A stretch of DNA of 64,000 bases from positions 25,580,740-25,644,739 of the forward strand of contig CAIIXF020000009.1 in assembly GCA_903813345.2 (NCBI GenBank). The letters are read 5' to 3'. This document shows, piece by piece, positions 35,401-50,400 of the stretch. Under the pieces are notes generated by a model. The model saw nothing but the letters and a program-made list of their open reading frames with translations, ran no database searches and had not been told where the DNA came from. Made by a program: the position numbers and the translations under genes. Each line of letters starts with the position of its first letter. The first letter of the stretch is position 1. Source of the DNA: Owenia fusiformis. Its lineage: Eukaryota > Annelida > Polychaeta > Sabellida > Oweniidae.

Positions 35401-38400
35401 ACTTTTTGGGGAAAAAAATATTGAGTTTGAAGCCTGGGAAACCAATGCCTTGTTGTCTCGACATCAAAATTAATTTCATGAGTGGGATTCAGTTTTAATG
35501 TACATGAAGCTTTAATATAATTCTGAAGGATATGACTTGGTATGTAAATTACTTGGTGCTATGTTCCCTGAGAGCAATTTATTGCTGTGTGTCTTGTTCT
35601 ATCATTTTTATGTTAAGAAGCAAAAACAATAATATTCATGAAAACTAGATTTTTGGGATATCCTCATTACAAAAATTTTGGGAAATCTATTCAAGTAGTG
35701 TTGAAGGCATATGTTCAGTTTTCGCAATAATCCATTTCTCAATTGTCTGTACAATATAAAATATAAATGTATTTGAATGTGAAAATAAATGTGAATAATT
35801 CTTAATAATAACATTTCTTGTTTGTTATGTTTAGCATATATATTTTTTTAATTTAGGAATGGTTAAAAAGTTAAAAGTCGAATTTTTTATATTTGATTTG
35901 GATCATCAAGATAACTTATCTTGTTCAGTAATCTGTATGGTAACCGTATTTAGTAATCGGTACGTTGTTATTTGCCTTTTGGGTCACTGTACTCAGTGAC
36001 CGGTATCCTTGACCATTAGGTCAATCAACATTTCTGCGGATAGATGTCGTACTCACTAATTGACATCGTTCCTGCGCAGTCAGGAGTAAAAGACTGATTG
36101 TTATTGTGAATAACCTCACTTGTGCAGTTTTGAGGTTTATGCAATACCTTCACGATAAAGACTTCAATTTTACATCGTTGACCAGGTAGTTATTTTGTAC
36201 AAAGACATTAAAAAGCTCATGAAAAACATCGAAGTTATACGGTGATTTTTATTCGATTTTTTCAAGGGGTCTCCGAAATTTTCGCAATTTCTGTTGCAAT
36301 TACCCTACCTATAAAGAATTTGCACAATCAAAACCCGTCTAAATCGTAACAACTAATTGATTTTTATGTCTCTGCCAAGTATCAAGTGCAAATACTGTCT
36401 AGTTTTAACAGGGTTGGAAGAATCTATTATTGAGATGAGAATTCTCGTCATCGCCAAGATTTGTTGAGCAGTGATTTTCATGACGTCATTTGTTTGGTTT
36501 AGCAATGACGTCATATGTAAACAATGATTTACGCATGCGTGAAAACGGCAGCGCCTCTAGCGGCAAAATGAGGCCGAGACCATTGGATCAATGGGAGTTT
36601 CCAATCCATTTCTTAAAGTCCGTGTTATAATATAACTTATAATGGTTGGCATCTTCTCCACAAAGATCGACTTAAATTACTGTATGTTAAGAGGGTGTAT
36701 GGTTGTCATGGAAACCACTCATCGGCAATGATACGTTAGATTTGTCATAGTATCTGATTTTGAAGATCCTCTCATTTCACATCATCAAGTCAATTTGGGA
36801 AATTGTTTTATTTCCCTTTAGTTTCTTTATACACACAAAATATATATTCATATTCCTAATTTGATAATCAATAGTTGTTTGGTATTATATTTTTATTATA
36901 CATATGTTTGTTTTCTTAGAATGTTGCCCTGTATAAGATCTGAAGAGGCCAAAAATGTTAATAACAAGAATGCTTTTTTCTGAATTGCCCTATACTATTT
37001 AGTACTAAGAGATATATACATGTAATTTCACATACCTCCCATGTGACTTTCACAGAAACAGTTGTATATGGTACAGCCCTTAAATTATAGGGGGCACCAT
37101 CGGGTGCTAGAAAAATAAAAAAAATATATAAAATTACAAAACTATAATAATCATAAGTTTAACAAAGTTAGAAATTACCATTATAAAAACAGAAAACAAG
37201 TGTCCTTTCCAACGTTTTTTCACTTTTTATATTAGTAAACAGAAAGCCAACTCACCATCTGGAAGAGTGCGAGCCTCATCTGATAAAGGACTATAATCAC
37301 TGGTCCCAACATCATTGCTGGCAGCAAGTCTGAAGTTATACTTGGTGAAAGGCTTCAAGCTGTAAAAGAAACAAGTAAAAGTTATAATGATGAATCAGGA
37401 AATGAATCCCTATGTATTCTGTATATTATATTCTCTAGTAGATTTTTAAATCATTAACCCACTAATGTTAATGAGATTTTTCTATGTCTAAATCAGTCTA
37501 ACATTTGTTCATCTTACCCATAGATAGTGTAGGAAGTCACATCAGGTGGCACAATATCTGGCAGGGTCACCCATTCACCACCCTCCTTATAGACCTGTAT
37601 TGTGTAGTTTCTAAGGGGTCCATATCCATCATTCCCAGGTTGCCAACTGATTGTGACTTCACGGGAAGACACTTGAGACTGGCCAATGGTAGGTTTCGAT
37701 GGTGGATCTGGTCGATCTAAAATGAGAAGTTTTCAAATTAGAGGTATACAACTTCCCCAGTGTACCTCCAACTCTGTAAAAATCATACTTGGGCCAACAA
37801 AAACAAGCGCAATAGGTCAATACATGTATCAAAAACCTGTTTTGTTTTTGTAGCATACAGTAGTTTTTATTTTATTTTCGAAAGTCGAAAATACATATAA
37901 CATCTACTACCAATCGCCTGGGCATTCTAGGTAGTTAAAAATTATAAAAAATTAAAACCCTGGTCTACAATGGAGGTATACAGTCAAGACAGTTTACCTC
38001 TGGAAGAGTCAATAGTTGTGTCAAACAATGTCAGTAATTTACTTACTTCTGTTGATCATGGTGACAACTTTCACTGTTGCAGTCTCACCCCATCCTTCTC
38101 CATCACCCTTAGCAGTAAGATTGAACTCATAATCTGTCATTTGTTGTAAATCGTTCACTTCATAGTAAAGTCTATCTGCACCTAAAACAAGAAAAAAAAA
38201 TGGAGTTATAGCAAGTTGATCTGCAATTCCTGACATGTTTTAATTTGCTTTCATGAATCAAACAAGACACAGACAGAGTGGTAAATATCACACTTTGAAC
38301 AACAAGGCACTGACAATACAGCACTTTTATACTCTCATTCATGCCTCTGTAATATTAACATATTTACCTAATGTTTCATCTACGAATGGGTCATCACGAC

Positions 38401-41400
38401 TGCCAAACTCTTTATAAGCGATTCTATATCCTGTAATAACTCCATTGGGCTCCACTGGAGGGCTCCACTGACACTTGAGGAAGGTGTATGTCACATCAGG
38501 GAAATAGATACTTGATGGGGGACCTGGTTCTGTAAACAAACATTCAATGACTTACTGAAATGTATGAAAAGAATAGAGACTTCGGATGTTGGAAGCTGTT
38601 CATTATAAAAAAATAAGATGAAGTCTAACTTTGTCATTCTTGATAGATTTCCCCTAAACACAATCAACACTTACTGTCTGAGAACGTCCTAGCCACAGCA
38701 GGTGGTCTACTTAACACGCCATCTCCAATTCTAGTATAGGCCAACAACTGCACCTCATACTGGACATATTTCTTCAGATCGTTCAACACTGTTGTTTTTG
38801 TATTGTTGTCAGTTATCTCCTAAAAGATGCATGAGAAAAAGTCAAGGCAAAAGTTTCACCACACATTTTCATTAGCCATCAATATGAAAATTCTCATGGA
38901 TTGTTATGGATATTAAGCCTATTTAGTTTATAGCATTTGTATTCATACAAACATATTACGTATTTAAACATCGGTAATATGTTCGTAAATTGGCAAATAA
39001 AACTGCCATTTTGTACACCGATTTCGGACAAATTAGACACACATGTATGCATAATACAAAGAGAAAAAAGATACTCATAAACCTACAATATAACAAGCTA
39101 GACATACCTTAAGAACAGGTGCAATGTTGGCCTCTGTAGATCCATACTGGACTTTATAGCCTACGATGAGACCATTACGATGTAGCTCAGGTACATCACC
39201 CCACACAACACGAATGCTGGTTGAAGATAGAGTTGTTGCTTCAACATTACTTGGACCTTCACTTGGGGCTGAAAAATATCACTTGAAACTTAGACGCCAA
39301 AAATAACCATCTCCAGAACTGAAAATTCGATATATTCTGTGTTATATGTATCAGATCTCTAGTATCAAATATATATCTACATGTATTTCATTTTTAATAT
39401 TTATATGTATGTCTCTTTGGTTTGTATTTCCTTTCATGCCTTAATAACCACTGAATACATAGCACCACTTACTGGATTCTCTAGTCCTATCAGATGCCAC
39501 TGGGCTGTAGCCACTGTTCCCAACATCATTGTACGCCTCCACCTTCACGTCATACACAGCCCATTGGTGCAGCTTTGAGAGAATGTAGCTGTTCGCAGAG
39601 GGTTTCTCAAGCTCCAGTGAGAGATACGTAGTGACATCACTGCGCTTGTATGCAATCCTGTATCCCCTGGGAGCGCCGTTCCACTCTGTGGCGGGTAATG
39701 GCTGCAACATGGTGGCAATGATGATTGGGGGTAAATCAACATGCATGCATGTTAAATGTACACAATGGCTTAATATGTCAAAAAGAATCCAGAAATATAA
39801 ATAACAGGTACAAAATATCTACTTAAATATGTTCAAAAAATAATTGAAATTGTTTTGTGAATAAATTGTCAATTTGTTGTTATACAAAACAGAAAACAAT
39901 GGAACTCATTTCCTGATTTTGCATGTTACACTCCCATATAGCAATAGATCATGTTATCAATATGTCATTCTTAAATACTCAGTAAATGATGTCATCTCTC
40001 TCTACTCGATTCTGCAATTTAATTTAGTTTATTCATCAAAGTTTATTCATCTTACCGTCCAACGAACTCTGACTGCTGTCTCGTTCACTGCTCTTACAGT
40101 CACATTCTTAGGGGGCATAGATGGAGCTGCCTGTATGGTCTGAAACTTTGATGTTGGCTCACTAGGAGGACTAATTCCCGCAACATTCTGAGCTTTCATT
40201 CGCAGTAAATAGTTAGTGTATGGTCGTAGATTCTCGACCACAATTTTTTGAGCATCTGGGTCAGAGTACTCATATATCAACTCCCAATTGAGATCATTTC
40301 CCACCTGGCCTTCAACCAGCCATTTTGTAATTGATGTTTTGCCGTCATATCCGGGTTGGAACTGGAGTAGGACTGATCTGGCTTTTCTGTTTGATACACC
40401 TAGGTTGGTAGGGGCACCTGGGGGCTCTGAAAATACATAGAAAAATAATTTTAAAATTGAAAAAATAGTTAAGAGATGTCAGGTTCAAGTCCTGCAGAGT
40501 GACATCTTTACATCTAGAGCCAACAAAATGTTCTAAAAAGCAAGCCCAATGTCCTGTTTGCTGAAGCCCAATGTCTTGTTTGTTGTTTAAGAACACCTAT
40601 TCTTACAATTAAAAATGGATTCTACCAATACCCTCACACGGATATTTGAGTTAATGTGTAGGCAGTTAAGAAAAATCTGTGAAGTAAACATGTACAAACC
40701 TGGTGGCACTCCAGATTCTATGTCAGCTGATCTCACTGGACCTGGCCCAACTCTTGAACTGGCGAATATAGATATTGTATACACAGTCTCTGGTTGGAGG
40801 TTAGTTATATCATCACTCAGGGTTCCTGGTGGTAAGATGCGCTCCTCAACATTTCTTCGACGTCTTCTTTTTGTTGTTGCTGTAATGTTCTTTTTGACCC
40901 ATTGTAGTGTATAACCTATAAAATATTAAGTTTTGAAATCTCATTGGAATGACCTGAGTACAATTGTAACAGGGCATTTACATGCAAAATGTTACAAGCT
41001 GCCATTTGTTACAGACACCAAACACCGCTACAAAAATGGAGACTATAACAATATGTCACCACTTGTGATGGCGATAAAAAAGGGGACAAACATGTTAGTA
41101 TGTAAATGGGGGTCTGGTGACTCATCTCCAAAATGGATCAATGTTATTGGTAAGGAGCCCCCCTCCCCCATTGATTGACTCACTTACTTAATCAGTACCA
41201 TGCTTTCCAACTAAAACTTGAATCAAAGCTTTTGTTTTTGATCTATGATTAATGTTCAGTAATCAGTAGTGTACTTACCAACTAACTCTCCATTGATATT
41301 TTCGGGTGGGGTCCAGCTGACTTTAACAGAAGTAAATGTAATATCTGTAAATTCCAAACTGCTTACTGCATCAGGAATATCCTCCTTTGTTGTTAGTGCT

Positions 41401-44400
41401 ATACTCGCTGATTTTGGACCATCGCCTTTACCAGTGTAGCAAAGCACTGTGATGTCATACTGTGTATATTTCCGTAAATCTTCAACAGTTGCGCTTTGGT
41501 TGCCGTAAATGTTTAAGACATCAAGTGGTACAGTGAGAATTACATCAGGATTCAACGTGTTAGGCCTCTGAGCTGAGATTTTATAGCCTTGATTGATACC
41601 ATTTAGAAACTGAGGATCAGGGGGACTCCAATGTACTGTGATTGAAGTTGAACTCGCAGCAAATGCTGTCACATTCACAGGAGATGCCGTGGGTACTCCC
41701 TCTTCTGTCCATTCCCGGATACTACTACTAAAAACTCCCGTCCCTTTACGATTGTATGCAGCAACCTGCATCTCATACTCTTGGAACACAATCAGCTCTT
41801 TCAGTTCATAACGTCGTAAAATCACATCTGTGATGTTGTGTTCGGTAAAACTCCCAGGATACCCTGCAAGTTTGTAGCGGATGATGTAACCTTTGAGGGG
41901 ACCATTCCAGAAGACTTCCTCGGGAGGCGACCACTGAATGATGATTGACGAATTAGAGCTGGCACTAGCAACAACACCTAGTGGTGGTGCACTGGGCGCT
42001 GAAATACATAAAATGCAATCCATAGACATCATAATAATCATACATGATAGTACAGCTTAAAATCTTGATAAATTACTTCACCAGAAATCAAACAATTATT
42101 GAAACAAATATAAAATTCTAGAAGTTGAATTAAGAAATCATGATACAGCCTGTGATACATTCTCCACTAATATTTGAAGAATTTTAAAATCGAACATCAA
42201 AATTTCCAATTTTACAAAATATGCCCTTACGCTGTTCAGGTAGTGTGATATCCTGACTTGGCATGCTAGATGGCCCTTCCCCTACACCATTCACTGCACT
42301 GATTCTGAACTGGTATTTCTTAGCTGGCAGCAGGTGTGTGACAGTGTAAAGCCTGAGATCCTTGTTAATGTTACTGTTAGACACCTGCCAGTTATCATCT
42401 GGACCCAACTCACGATCTGAAATAGAAAATCCAATTTGAAGAAATAGTAATGGTATAGTTCTCATTCATAAATCAGACAGAACAGTCCATCATGAGAAAT
42501 CATGGCCTTCTATGAGCTTCTTTCTCATTGAAGGCAGAAAGATGTGATGCGTATCAGAATGAAGGAGGTCAAATTTTTCAACTGTTAACTTTATTCAGAT
42601 GAATGTTCACAAACGCAGAATTAATTGTAAAATGAGACTGCTTTATGAACACTTATTCACCATATGATTTCATACAACATAATTATCATATAGACTCTCA
42701 TGTAAAAATATTAACAGAAGACATATGTCCTTGTGTATATATTGATTCAGTGAAAGAGTCTCAATAACTAATAGCATGTTACAAATTATAACATATATAT
42801 TTCCTAATATTGTAGAGCATTTATAAGTAAAATCTCTACCTTCTGGTTTAACTCTGTACTGAATGATGTACTTCTGAATTGGACTGTTGCCATCAAACCC
42901 TGGTGCCCAAGATACATCCACAGCTTTTGCATTATCACTGTTTAACTTCACCGATGTGATACTTGGAGGATGGGGCAGTTCTATAAGAAACACATACATG
43001 TATGTTGAAACTTAACAATATACTAACACTGGGTTCTGACGCCAACGAATACTACTGCATTACACAGCACAGAGTTGCTAAATTGACTTTACTAAGTAAA
43101 ACAGATGACAGTACAAATGTCCAAATTCTTCATTGGTAAAGGTTATGGTCTCTGGTTATGGCTTATTCTATGCATTTCTCTTTAACATCCAGTAAAATCC
43201 GGATTTTCTGACATTTCTTTGGGTGCTGTTCTCCATGGTAAGTTGATTTCTTTCTGAGCTAACTTTCAAACTGAGTTCAATGTTCTATCTATATTTCTAG
43301 TACCTACCTATAACTTGTAGATTAGCTTGTCGGGAATCATCTCCTCCTCGCGACGTCACCTCACACCTATACACGCCAATATCATCAGTTCGTACTTGGC
43401 GTATTGTCAAACCGCCCTCTGGTGTCATTGAAATACGACTGGTCGGATCGGTGATTGTCAGCTGTCTACTGTTGTGGAACCATTTCATAGTTATCTGTAC
43501 ATCTGGGTCATGTGACACACCACATGACAAAATGGTCGTTGATCCCATTATGGCAGAGGTGTCTTGCGGGGGTTGAGTAATGCGGGTTCTCACTGAAAAA
43601 TATTTCAAATGTCATCATACTTCAATGAGCCAATGGAAAGTATCAAGCAAATCTTTAAACAAGGCATTTAAATGCAAAAGTCACAACCTGTCATTTGTTA
43701 CAGACTGTGAACTCAAAACAACGGATGCTGACCATGGAGCAACGTCGACTAAAAGTTGGAGACATAACAATATGTAATAGGAAAATGTCATTCTTTTCTT
43801 TGAACAGAACTGTCTGATCTGTTATTCTTATAACATATCTTGAATGAATGAGCATCAAATGTACATTTCTAGAAGAGTTTGTTAAGTTACAAATTCTGTC
43901 CTTTTGTTCTCTCACTGTTACCATAGCAACAATTTAGCAATGTTTACAGGTAAGAACATTCTGGCAATATACCACAGACAACTCACCTGAGACTTCTAGA
44001 TATGCAAAGGCGATGGCATTTCCTTTTGTATTTGTGGCATTGCAGGTGTATTTTCCAGAGTCTTCCACGTCAGATGTAGAAATGAGCAGGATATCGTCAA
44101 GGATACGAACAGTGCTTGATGGGCCAACTATCCCTTCTTCTGGAATCACTTCTAGGCCACTTGATGTCTCTGTAAATATTGAAGAGCAAAAACTGAGTGT
44201 GGATTTAAACATATATAACATTGTGGTGGGTTTGGGAAATTATTTGGGAACCAATTTATTTATTCAATTTAAAAATGGCGTCACAGACACTTGTTTTGAA
44301 ACTAATTCTTCATATTAGCAAATGAAGCTTTGTGACATATTACATTTTCTCGAGATACAATTATATAGACAAAAACATGAAAAATGTCAACATGGGTATT

Positions 44401-47400
44401 GTTATGGATAAACAATAACAAAAATATGTCACTGATATATTTACATTTAGACAAAATAGAGTGTTTAGGAGAGGATACAAAAACATGATATTTTCATAAA
44501 ACATTCATAAATGAAAACATTCATAAGTGCATGTAGCATTTAAAATTCAATTTTAGTTCACGAATTCTTGAACTAAATAGCTGAATAGGGCCATTTGGTC
44601 TCTTCAATCAGGTTTGACAGATATCAGTGAAGTTGCATACTTGCTGAAAGCAATGCCCCGAGCAACATGTGTTATAATGTCAATCTACTCAAATTATTCC
44701 ACATGATTTCTATTAAAACTGATTTTCTCATTTTCAAACATTTCAAACACTAAAGCTAAGTTCACACCAACGTTGATAGCGCTTTAAAGCTATGTGCAAA
44801 GCGGCTTTGCACGGCACTTTAAAGCGCCATCAAAGCGCCATTGGTGTGAAGCTTTATCTAGGTGCTGGCACCATAACCATGAAGTCGTGGGTTCAAAACG
44901 TGTGAGCACCTTGCATTTATTCATCTATCACTGGCTTTGCATGTGTTTCCCTTATTTCGTACTAAGTGCCATGCTTCTGTACTCAATTTCAAATTGATAG
45001 ACACAACCAGCAGGAGATGTTATCAAGAAGAAAGCATGTGTGATCACTTGTTACATAAAAGGGGCCATGTATCTGTCAGTTCTGATTAAAGCAGACTTTC
45101 ATAAAATCATTCAGTTTTCTCAAGCTTTGCTTGCATGGGCTTAAAATAGATTCAAACATGAGAAAAATATCAAGAAATTGACAAATAAATTACTTGTGTA
45201 AATCTATGAAATCAATGTCACCACTCAAAAGTGCCATGGTACCATAACTCTTGGCCTTTTAGTCCTTTATATCATTATGAGTGATTAATAACAAAAAAGG
45301 TACTTTCATTCTTTGCATCTCTGATCTAATCTCATTTAATATGAGAAACATTTCCGAAGACACAAAATTTTAGTAAGTAAAAAAAATGTATAGCACATTG
45401 TTATACATGGTGCCATAAATATACATAAACAAAAGCGTTTCCAAATGACTTTCTAACACATCAACATAAAAAACATATTGAAGGATAAATAATAGTGACA
45501 GTAATGTCAACATGCCAGGTTAATTAATAGTGCTCTAATTACAATGATGACAGGTACGTGTATTGCATAACCCATCATGTATCCATCATGACTGTTCAGT
45601 ACATACAGGTGTTATGATGTCATGGCAACCATCATTAGACAATTACTCATTTCATTTTACATTTAAATGACATGTGTAATACTATTAAATGAGAAACAAT
45701 GTAATAGTTCATGATCAATCTTGGATGATGTTGCACTCACCCTTCCACAATGTTAACATGTATACCCACTTTTTAAGAATTCTCAGAATATGTGAATATT
45801 GAATTATCTGCTATATCAGTCAAAATTCTGGGACAAGAAAGAATGGTACTTTATTTTATGATCATACAGAGTGTCTCATAAGTATGCCTTACCTCTGGTC
45901 CAAACTACAGTTGGTTTTGGAGCACCCTGTACTTTACAAGGGAATCTAGCATCATTTCCTTCTACAATGGAAAGATTTGATGGCTTCTCTGTTATTTCTG
46001 GAGGCGAACCTGAAAATACAAGAATAAACTTGGATTATAACTTGGCCACAGGGAAGAGTCTCAGGCTCTTGGGCAGATATATGATATTTGCCATAGGATA
46101 ATGCAAAATCTTGAACCTCATATCGTTAAATAGGATAAACTCTGAGAAAATCTTGATGTTTATCCATGATACTGAAAATATTTCACCAATATACCGAGGA
46201 AATTTCCAAGTAAGATTTCAATTCACATTTGATACATAAAGCATACTGATACAAGAGCTCAATCCATTTAATCTCTTAATTTAATGTTATGATTCAGTTT
46301 ACTTGCTAACTCTTATTGTCTTAACTTAAAACAAGTTCCATTTAATCTCTCAATAGTGTTGACATTATGGATACATTTATTAGACATTTCAATCATCTAT
46401 AATTCCACATTATTTGCACGTTTTCGGAATATGAAATGGGATTAAAATCAATGGCAGTAAGTTAATTATAAAAGCACTTGGATCCAATACCAATGTTATT
46501 GTAACATCTTAAAACAGGACATGCCAAATGGAATTTAGGGAGGCAAATTAATGTAAATGTAATTTGCTTCCTAATGCCTTATTTGAATATGTAACTTGGG
46601 ACTCAATTTTGCTTGCAATAGAATGTTATTCAATTATTTGTTGTTCTCTGAACTCATACAATAGTTCCTGCATTGGGGAATATGAGGTGGGGGGGGGGGG
46701 TGAGGTAGAAACAGGGGGAGTTGATGTGAGTAAAAAGTGAATGTTTGTAACAACTGTACCCCCCCCCCCCTTTACTTCATTGCTGCCCTTTCTTCCTTCT
46801 ATGCTTATGACAGTCTAGAGAAATCTCAAATTATTCATCATTAATACCATACTCTCCCAACGGTACCATCAATCTATGTGCTCCTTGATGGGATATGTAC
46901 TTTGGATATCATAAGTTAATAGAACAAGAATCTCAAACCAATATAAACCACCATTTCTACTCAGTCAATTTTTAGCTGAAAAAGGAAGTGATGAGTACTA
47001 GTATGAATGGAGTGGAGAACTGTGTATTTATTTCAATGTGATTGATTGGGGAATTCACTTAAATGACTTTTATTTCTAATAAATACAGTATGGTAATATG
47101 GAACTTGCTAGGTTGAGATGAATAAATATTTATGAATACTTATTTATGTAATATTTGGGATGTAATACAATTGCTTTACAGTATTGTTCTTGTGTCATGG
47201 AATTGTCAATTTAAGATGGAGCAAATGAAACAAGGCATTAACATGTAAAATATCACCACCTGCCATTTGTCACCACTTTTGTTGGTGACATAACAACCAA
47301 AGTTGACCAAATATAAGTAACATTGCAGCAATATTGATTGAATGATGATTTAAAACTAAATTGATTAACTTAATTAGATTATGGCTTTCATCATATTATG

Positions 47401-50400
47401 TTGAAATATTGTTATTACAAATTACTGTTAATGAAATCATACGAGTTCATTTATATGTAATCTATTGTTTCAATATAACCAACACTAGTACTCAAATAAA
47501 GTGCAGTGTATTTGAATGTACATTTAATCTTATATTGTTTCTGCATTAGCCTAATGAATACTTGCATTCCCAAATTGTATTGAAATATGCAAAAAGGTAC
47601 TTTTTGTGTTTGAGAAAAAGAAGATACCGAAATACAGCTTGATTTACAATAAAACATTAATAAAGACACAACATTCTCCAAGGATGCAATATTTAATGCA
47701 AAGGTCTGTTAAGTTAGGGTTAAAATTCATAACTCATGTCATATTATATGATGCACTTGTCCATGTGGCAAAGATAAGACCACTTGAGAAAACAAAATTT
47801 TTCTAGAGATGATAATTAAAATGTCTCTCGGGGATTTATAAGTCTTCAAGTTCTTTTAAGATAGTCGAGGGAATATGGTTTGTAGAATAACAATTGGTTT
47901 TAGGCAATGTTGTGTTGTTAGATCATTTCCAAATGGTGTAATGAGTATTCAGACTGTTAGACTCTTCAAGATGTGCTAAAGGGACCATATTATTTTGCTG
48001 AAGTATTGTATCCCCAACTACGAGGTTTCACTTTGTAGGTAACATTGATTTTTCTGACTTCAGATTAAACTTTGGGGGAAATGATTGTTTAGTAATGTTT
48101 AAACAGGAGAGAGAAGTCAAAATGAAAATAGAATTATTTTTTGGTCTAACATGATTGATATGATCCCTTTGATAATAACCTTAAGATCATCATGAACTTT
48201 ATACACCTGGATAGTTATCTACCTTCTAAGACTTGAGCTACCTATTTGTTTCAGCTGTTCTGGATTGTTTTGCTGTGTTTTTCTAATCTGACTGTTTGTG
48301 CATGCTGTTTAATATGTTGCTCTTGTTTTGTAAAGAGTTAAGAAAATCAGATATATTTTTATAAATATTACTTGCCATTAGTAAAATTAGGGAAATACTC
48401 AAAGGAATTATGATTCATAATCGTATATCAACGTTACAATAAAATAAAATAAATCCATCTATGTCGTTCATTGTTCTAGCAACCCTTAAAAGAAATGCTG
48501 CATACAGTAATTGAAAGATTTCAAATACAGAATATACTCCAAAGGTAAACTGGTACAATTATGCACATTGGAATTGTTTTTCTCTCTATATTCCTCACAG
48601 ATTCAACATGATACATTACATGTAATATTTTGCATTCTAATACATGGCATTTATTCATTCTAGAACTCATATCTGCTTGGTTTATCATGAGGCCTGTAAT
48701 ATTTATCAATGCGTGGCTATGTATTTGTAGTCCTGGGTGAGCTCTCATTGGGATGAAGTATTAGGCGTTGACACCTCATTTGTTGATTTGCCATCTCAGT
48801 CAGAAAATTGATATTAATAATTCTTGTTTTTTGTCTCTCTTGGAATAAATTGCTAGAATGTTTTTTTTGTGACTCTTGTAATAGACAGTTTTTGGATGTT
48901 ACCTAATAACATACCAGTGATCTCCCTAGAATTAAAGCAAGTTTGCGCAGCACCTACCTGAGATTTTGAAAACATGCTTGCACCCACCTGAAAATCCATA
49001 TGCACCCACTTGAAAATGAGAAAAATCATGAAACATAGGCATATTTTTGCCAATTTTGTTTTGAATTGTGACAATGAGAAATTTGCACCCACTTGAGAAA
49101 AAATCCTGTGGAGACCACTGTCTTATAGAAATCACAAGGCATAAAATCCAAAATCTCACCACATACCATTTGTTACAGATATAAAATGCTGAACACCAAT
49201 AGCCAAACACCACCCACAAAAAAAGTTGGAGACTTCAACAATATCTCACCACTTGTGGTGGTTACATAATACACTGAATATGTAACAATCTGTAGTTAAC
49301 ACAAAAAAAGTTTATCACTTTTTCAAGTATTCAGCCATCTGAACACAATTTTTCAAGAATCAAGACTTATTTTTCCTAATTATCCACAAAATGAGGCCTA
49401 TTTTACTTCTCCCAATGCCTCTTATCAAATTATAAGTTATATATAGTATTATAGGTTAAAAGTTATCAATCAAGTAAATCGATCACGAAAATAGTCAATA
49501 TGTAGGAATTAATAATAATCCTATCATGTACATAACCCGATGGCATATAAGTATCGGACTGATTAGCGAATGTAGGTGGTAAATCATTGGATGATGCAAC
49601 AAGCACAGTGGAGGTTGCACAATACTGGCTGTTTCAATTAAATAAACCAATGATATTATTGTATTGTGTTTAGCTTAACATACCAAGCTGTGTAAACCTA
49701 TATTATTCTCGGTTGGAGTGATTATATAGGAATTCTTCCAATCTAGCACTGACTATATTTTGCATATCAGAGTAGGTTTTACAGCACTGAACTACCCTTA
49801 TTTCCTTTTTAAAAATGTACAATACCAAATATCAAAATTTTACAATAAGCCTATTGTTAACATTTACAGAAATATTAGTATTAAATAATTTTGGATTTTT
49901 AGGAGGTTATAATGCTAAGACCTAGTAAACTGCTTCATGGATTGGTTTTATGAATGTCTTTTAAATCATGCTACTTCATCCCAAGATATTTGAATTAACT
50001 CGCTGACTCACTTAATGAACTGATGTATCCTGATTTATGTCGGCGTGACCTCATTCATCTTCTGTCTGAATTAATTTTTGGGAAAATTGTTCAATCATAC
50101 TACTTAACAAAACTAGTTCACATTTGATTATGCGGAAATGAAAGTGTTAAAGGAATGACATACCAAAAAATAATAAAAAATCCATATGTTTATAGATATT
50201 ATTGTATCTATGATTTGAAATACATGTATACCAGTTTTGCTGATTAATGTCGATATTGTATTTCCTTTTCCTTATCAGTTAGTAAAATTGTAACTGTGAG
50301 AATATCAATTTCAATATCAATATCAATTTCTGTGTTATGAGGCTATACACAGGGATAAATATATCTAGCTATAATTTACATCAATATTTTATCAAAAAAG

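Larger units (their letters stand above)
30242..36624. mobile_element. 6.4-kb element with about 100-bp terminal inverted repeats, inside an sdk intron
   Basis: The left end CACGGACCTGAAGAAATGGA then TTGGAAACTC is mirrored by GAGTTTCCAATCCATTTCTT then AAAGTCCGTG at the right. Similarity continues inward through GTCTCGGCC, CCGCTAGAGGCGCTG and GCATGCG. Flanks carry TTATA at both sides (30236-30240 and 36625-36629), a possible 5-bp target duplication with one extra G. No transposase was recognised. Superfamily unknown. It contains nested repeats at 32920, 33360 and 34825. Confidence 0.8.

Noticed and set aside
40478-40520. A B-box-like CAGGTTCAAGTCCTG hairpin as a tRNA or SINE
   Set aside because: Only the T-arm-like stem is present, with no A-box, anticodon arm or repeat partner seen in the window.
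44861-44913. A functional tRNA gene
   Set aside because: The D-arm is missing and the T-stem does not pair. It is at most a SINE fragment.
45867-45935. A second copy of the ACAGGGTG...CACCCTGT element overlapping the Ig5 exon
   Set aside because: The GGAGCACCCTGTA part is the coding sequence for the common Ig motif VQGAP, so the match at that end is probably chance. Only the intronic half resembles the element.
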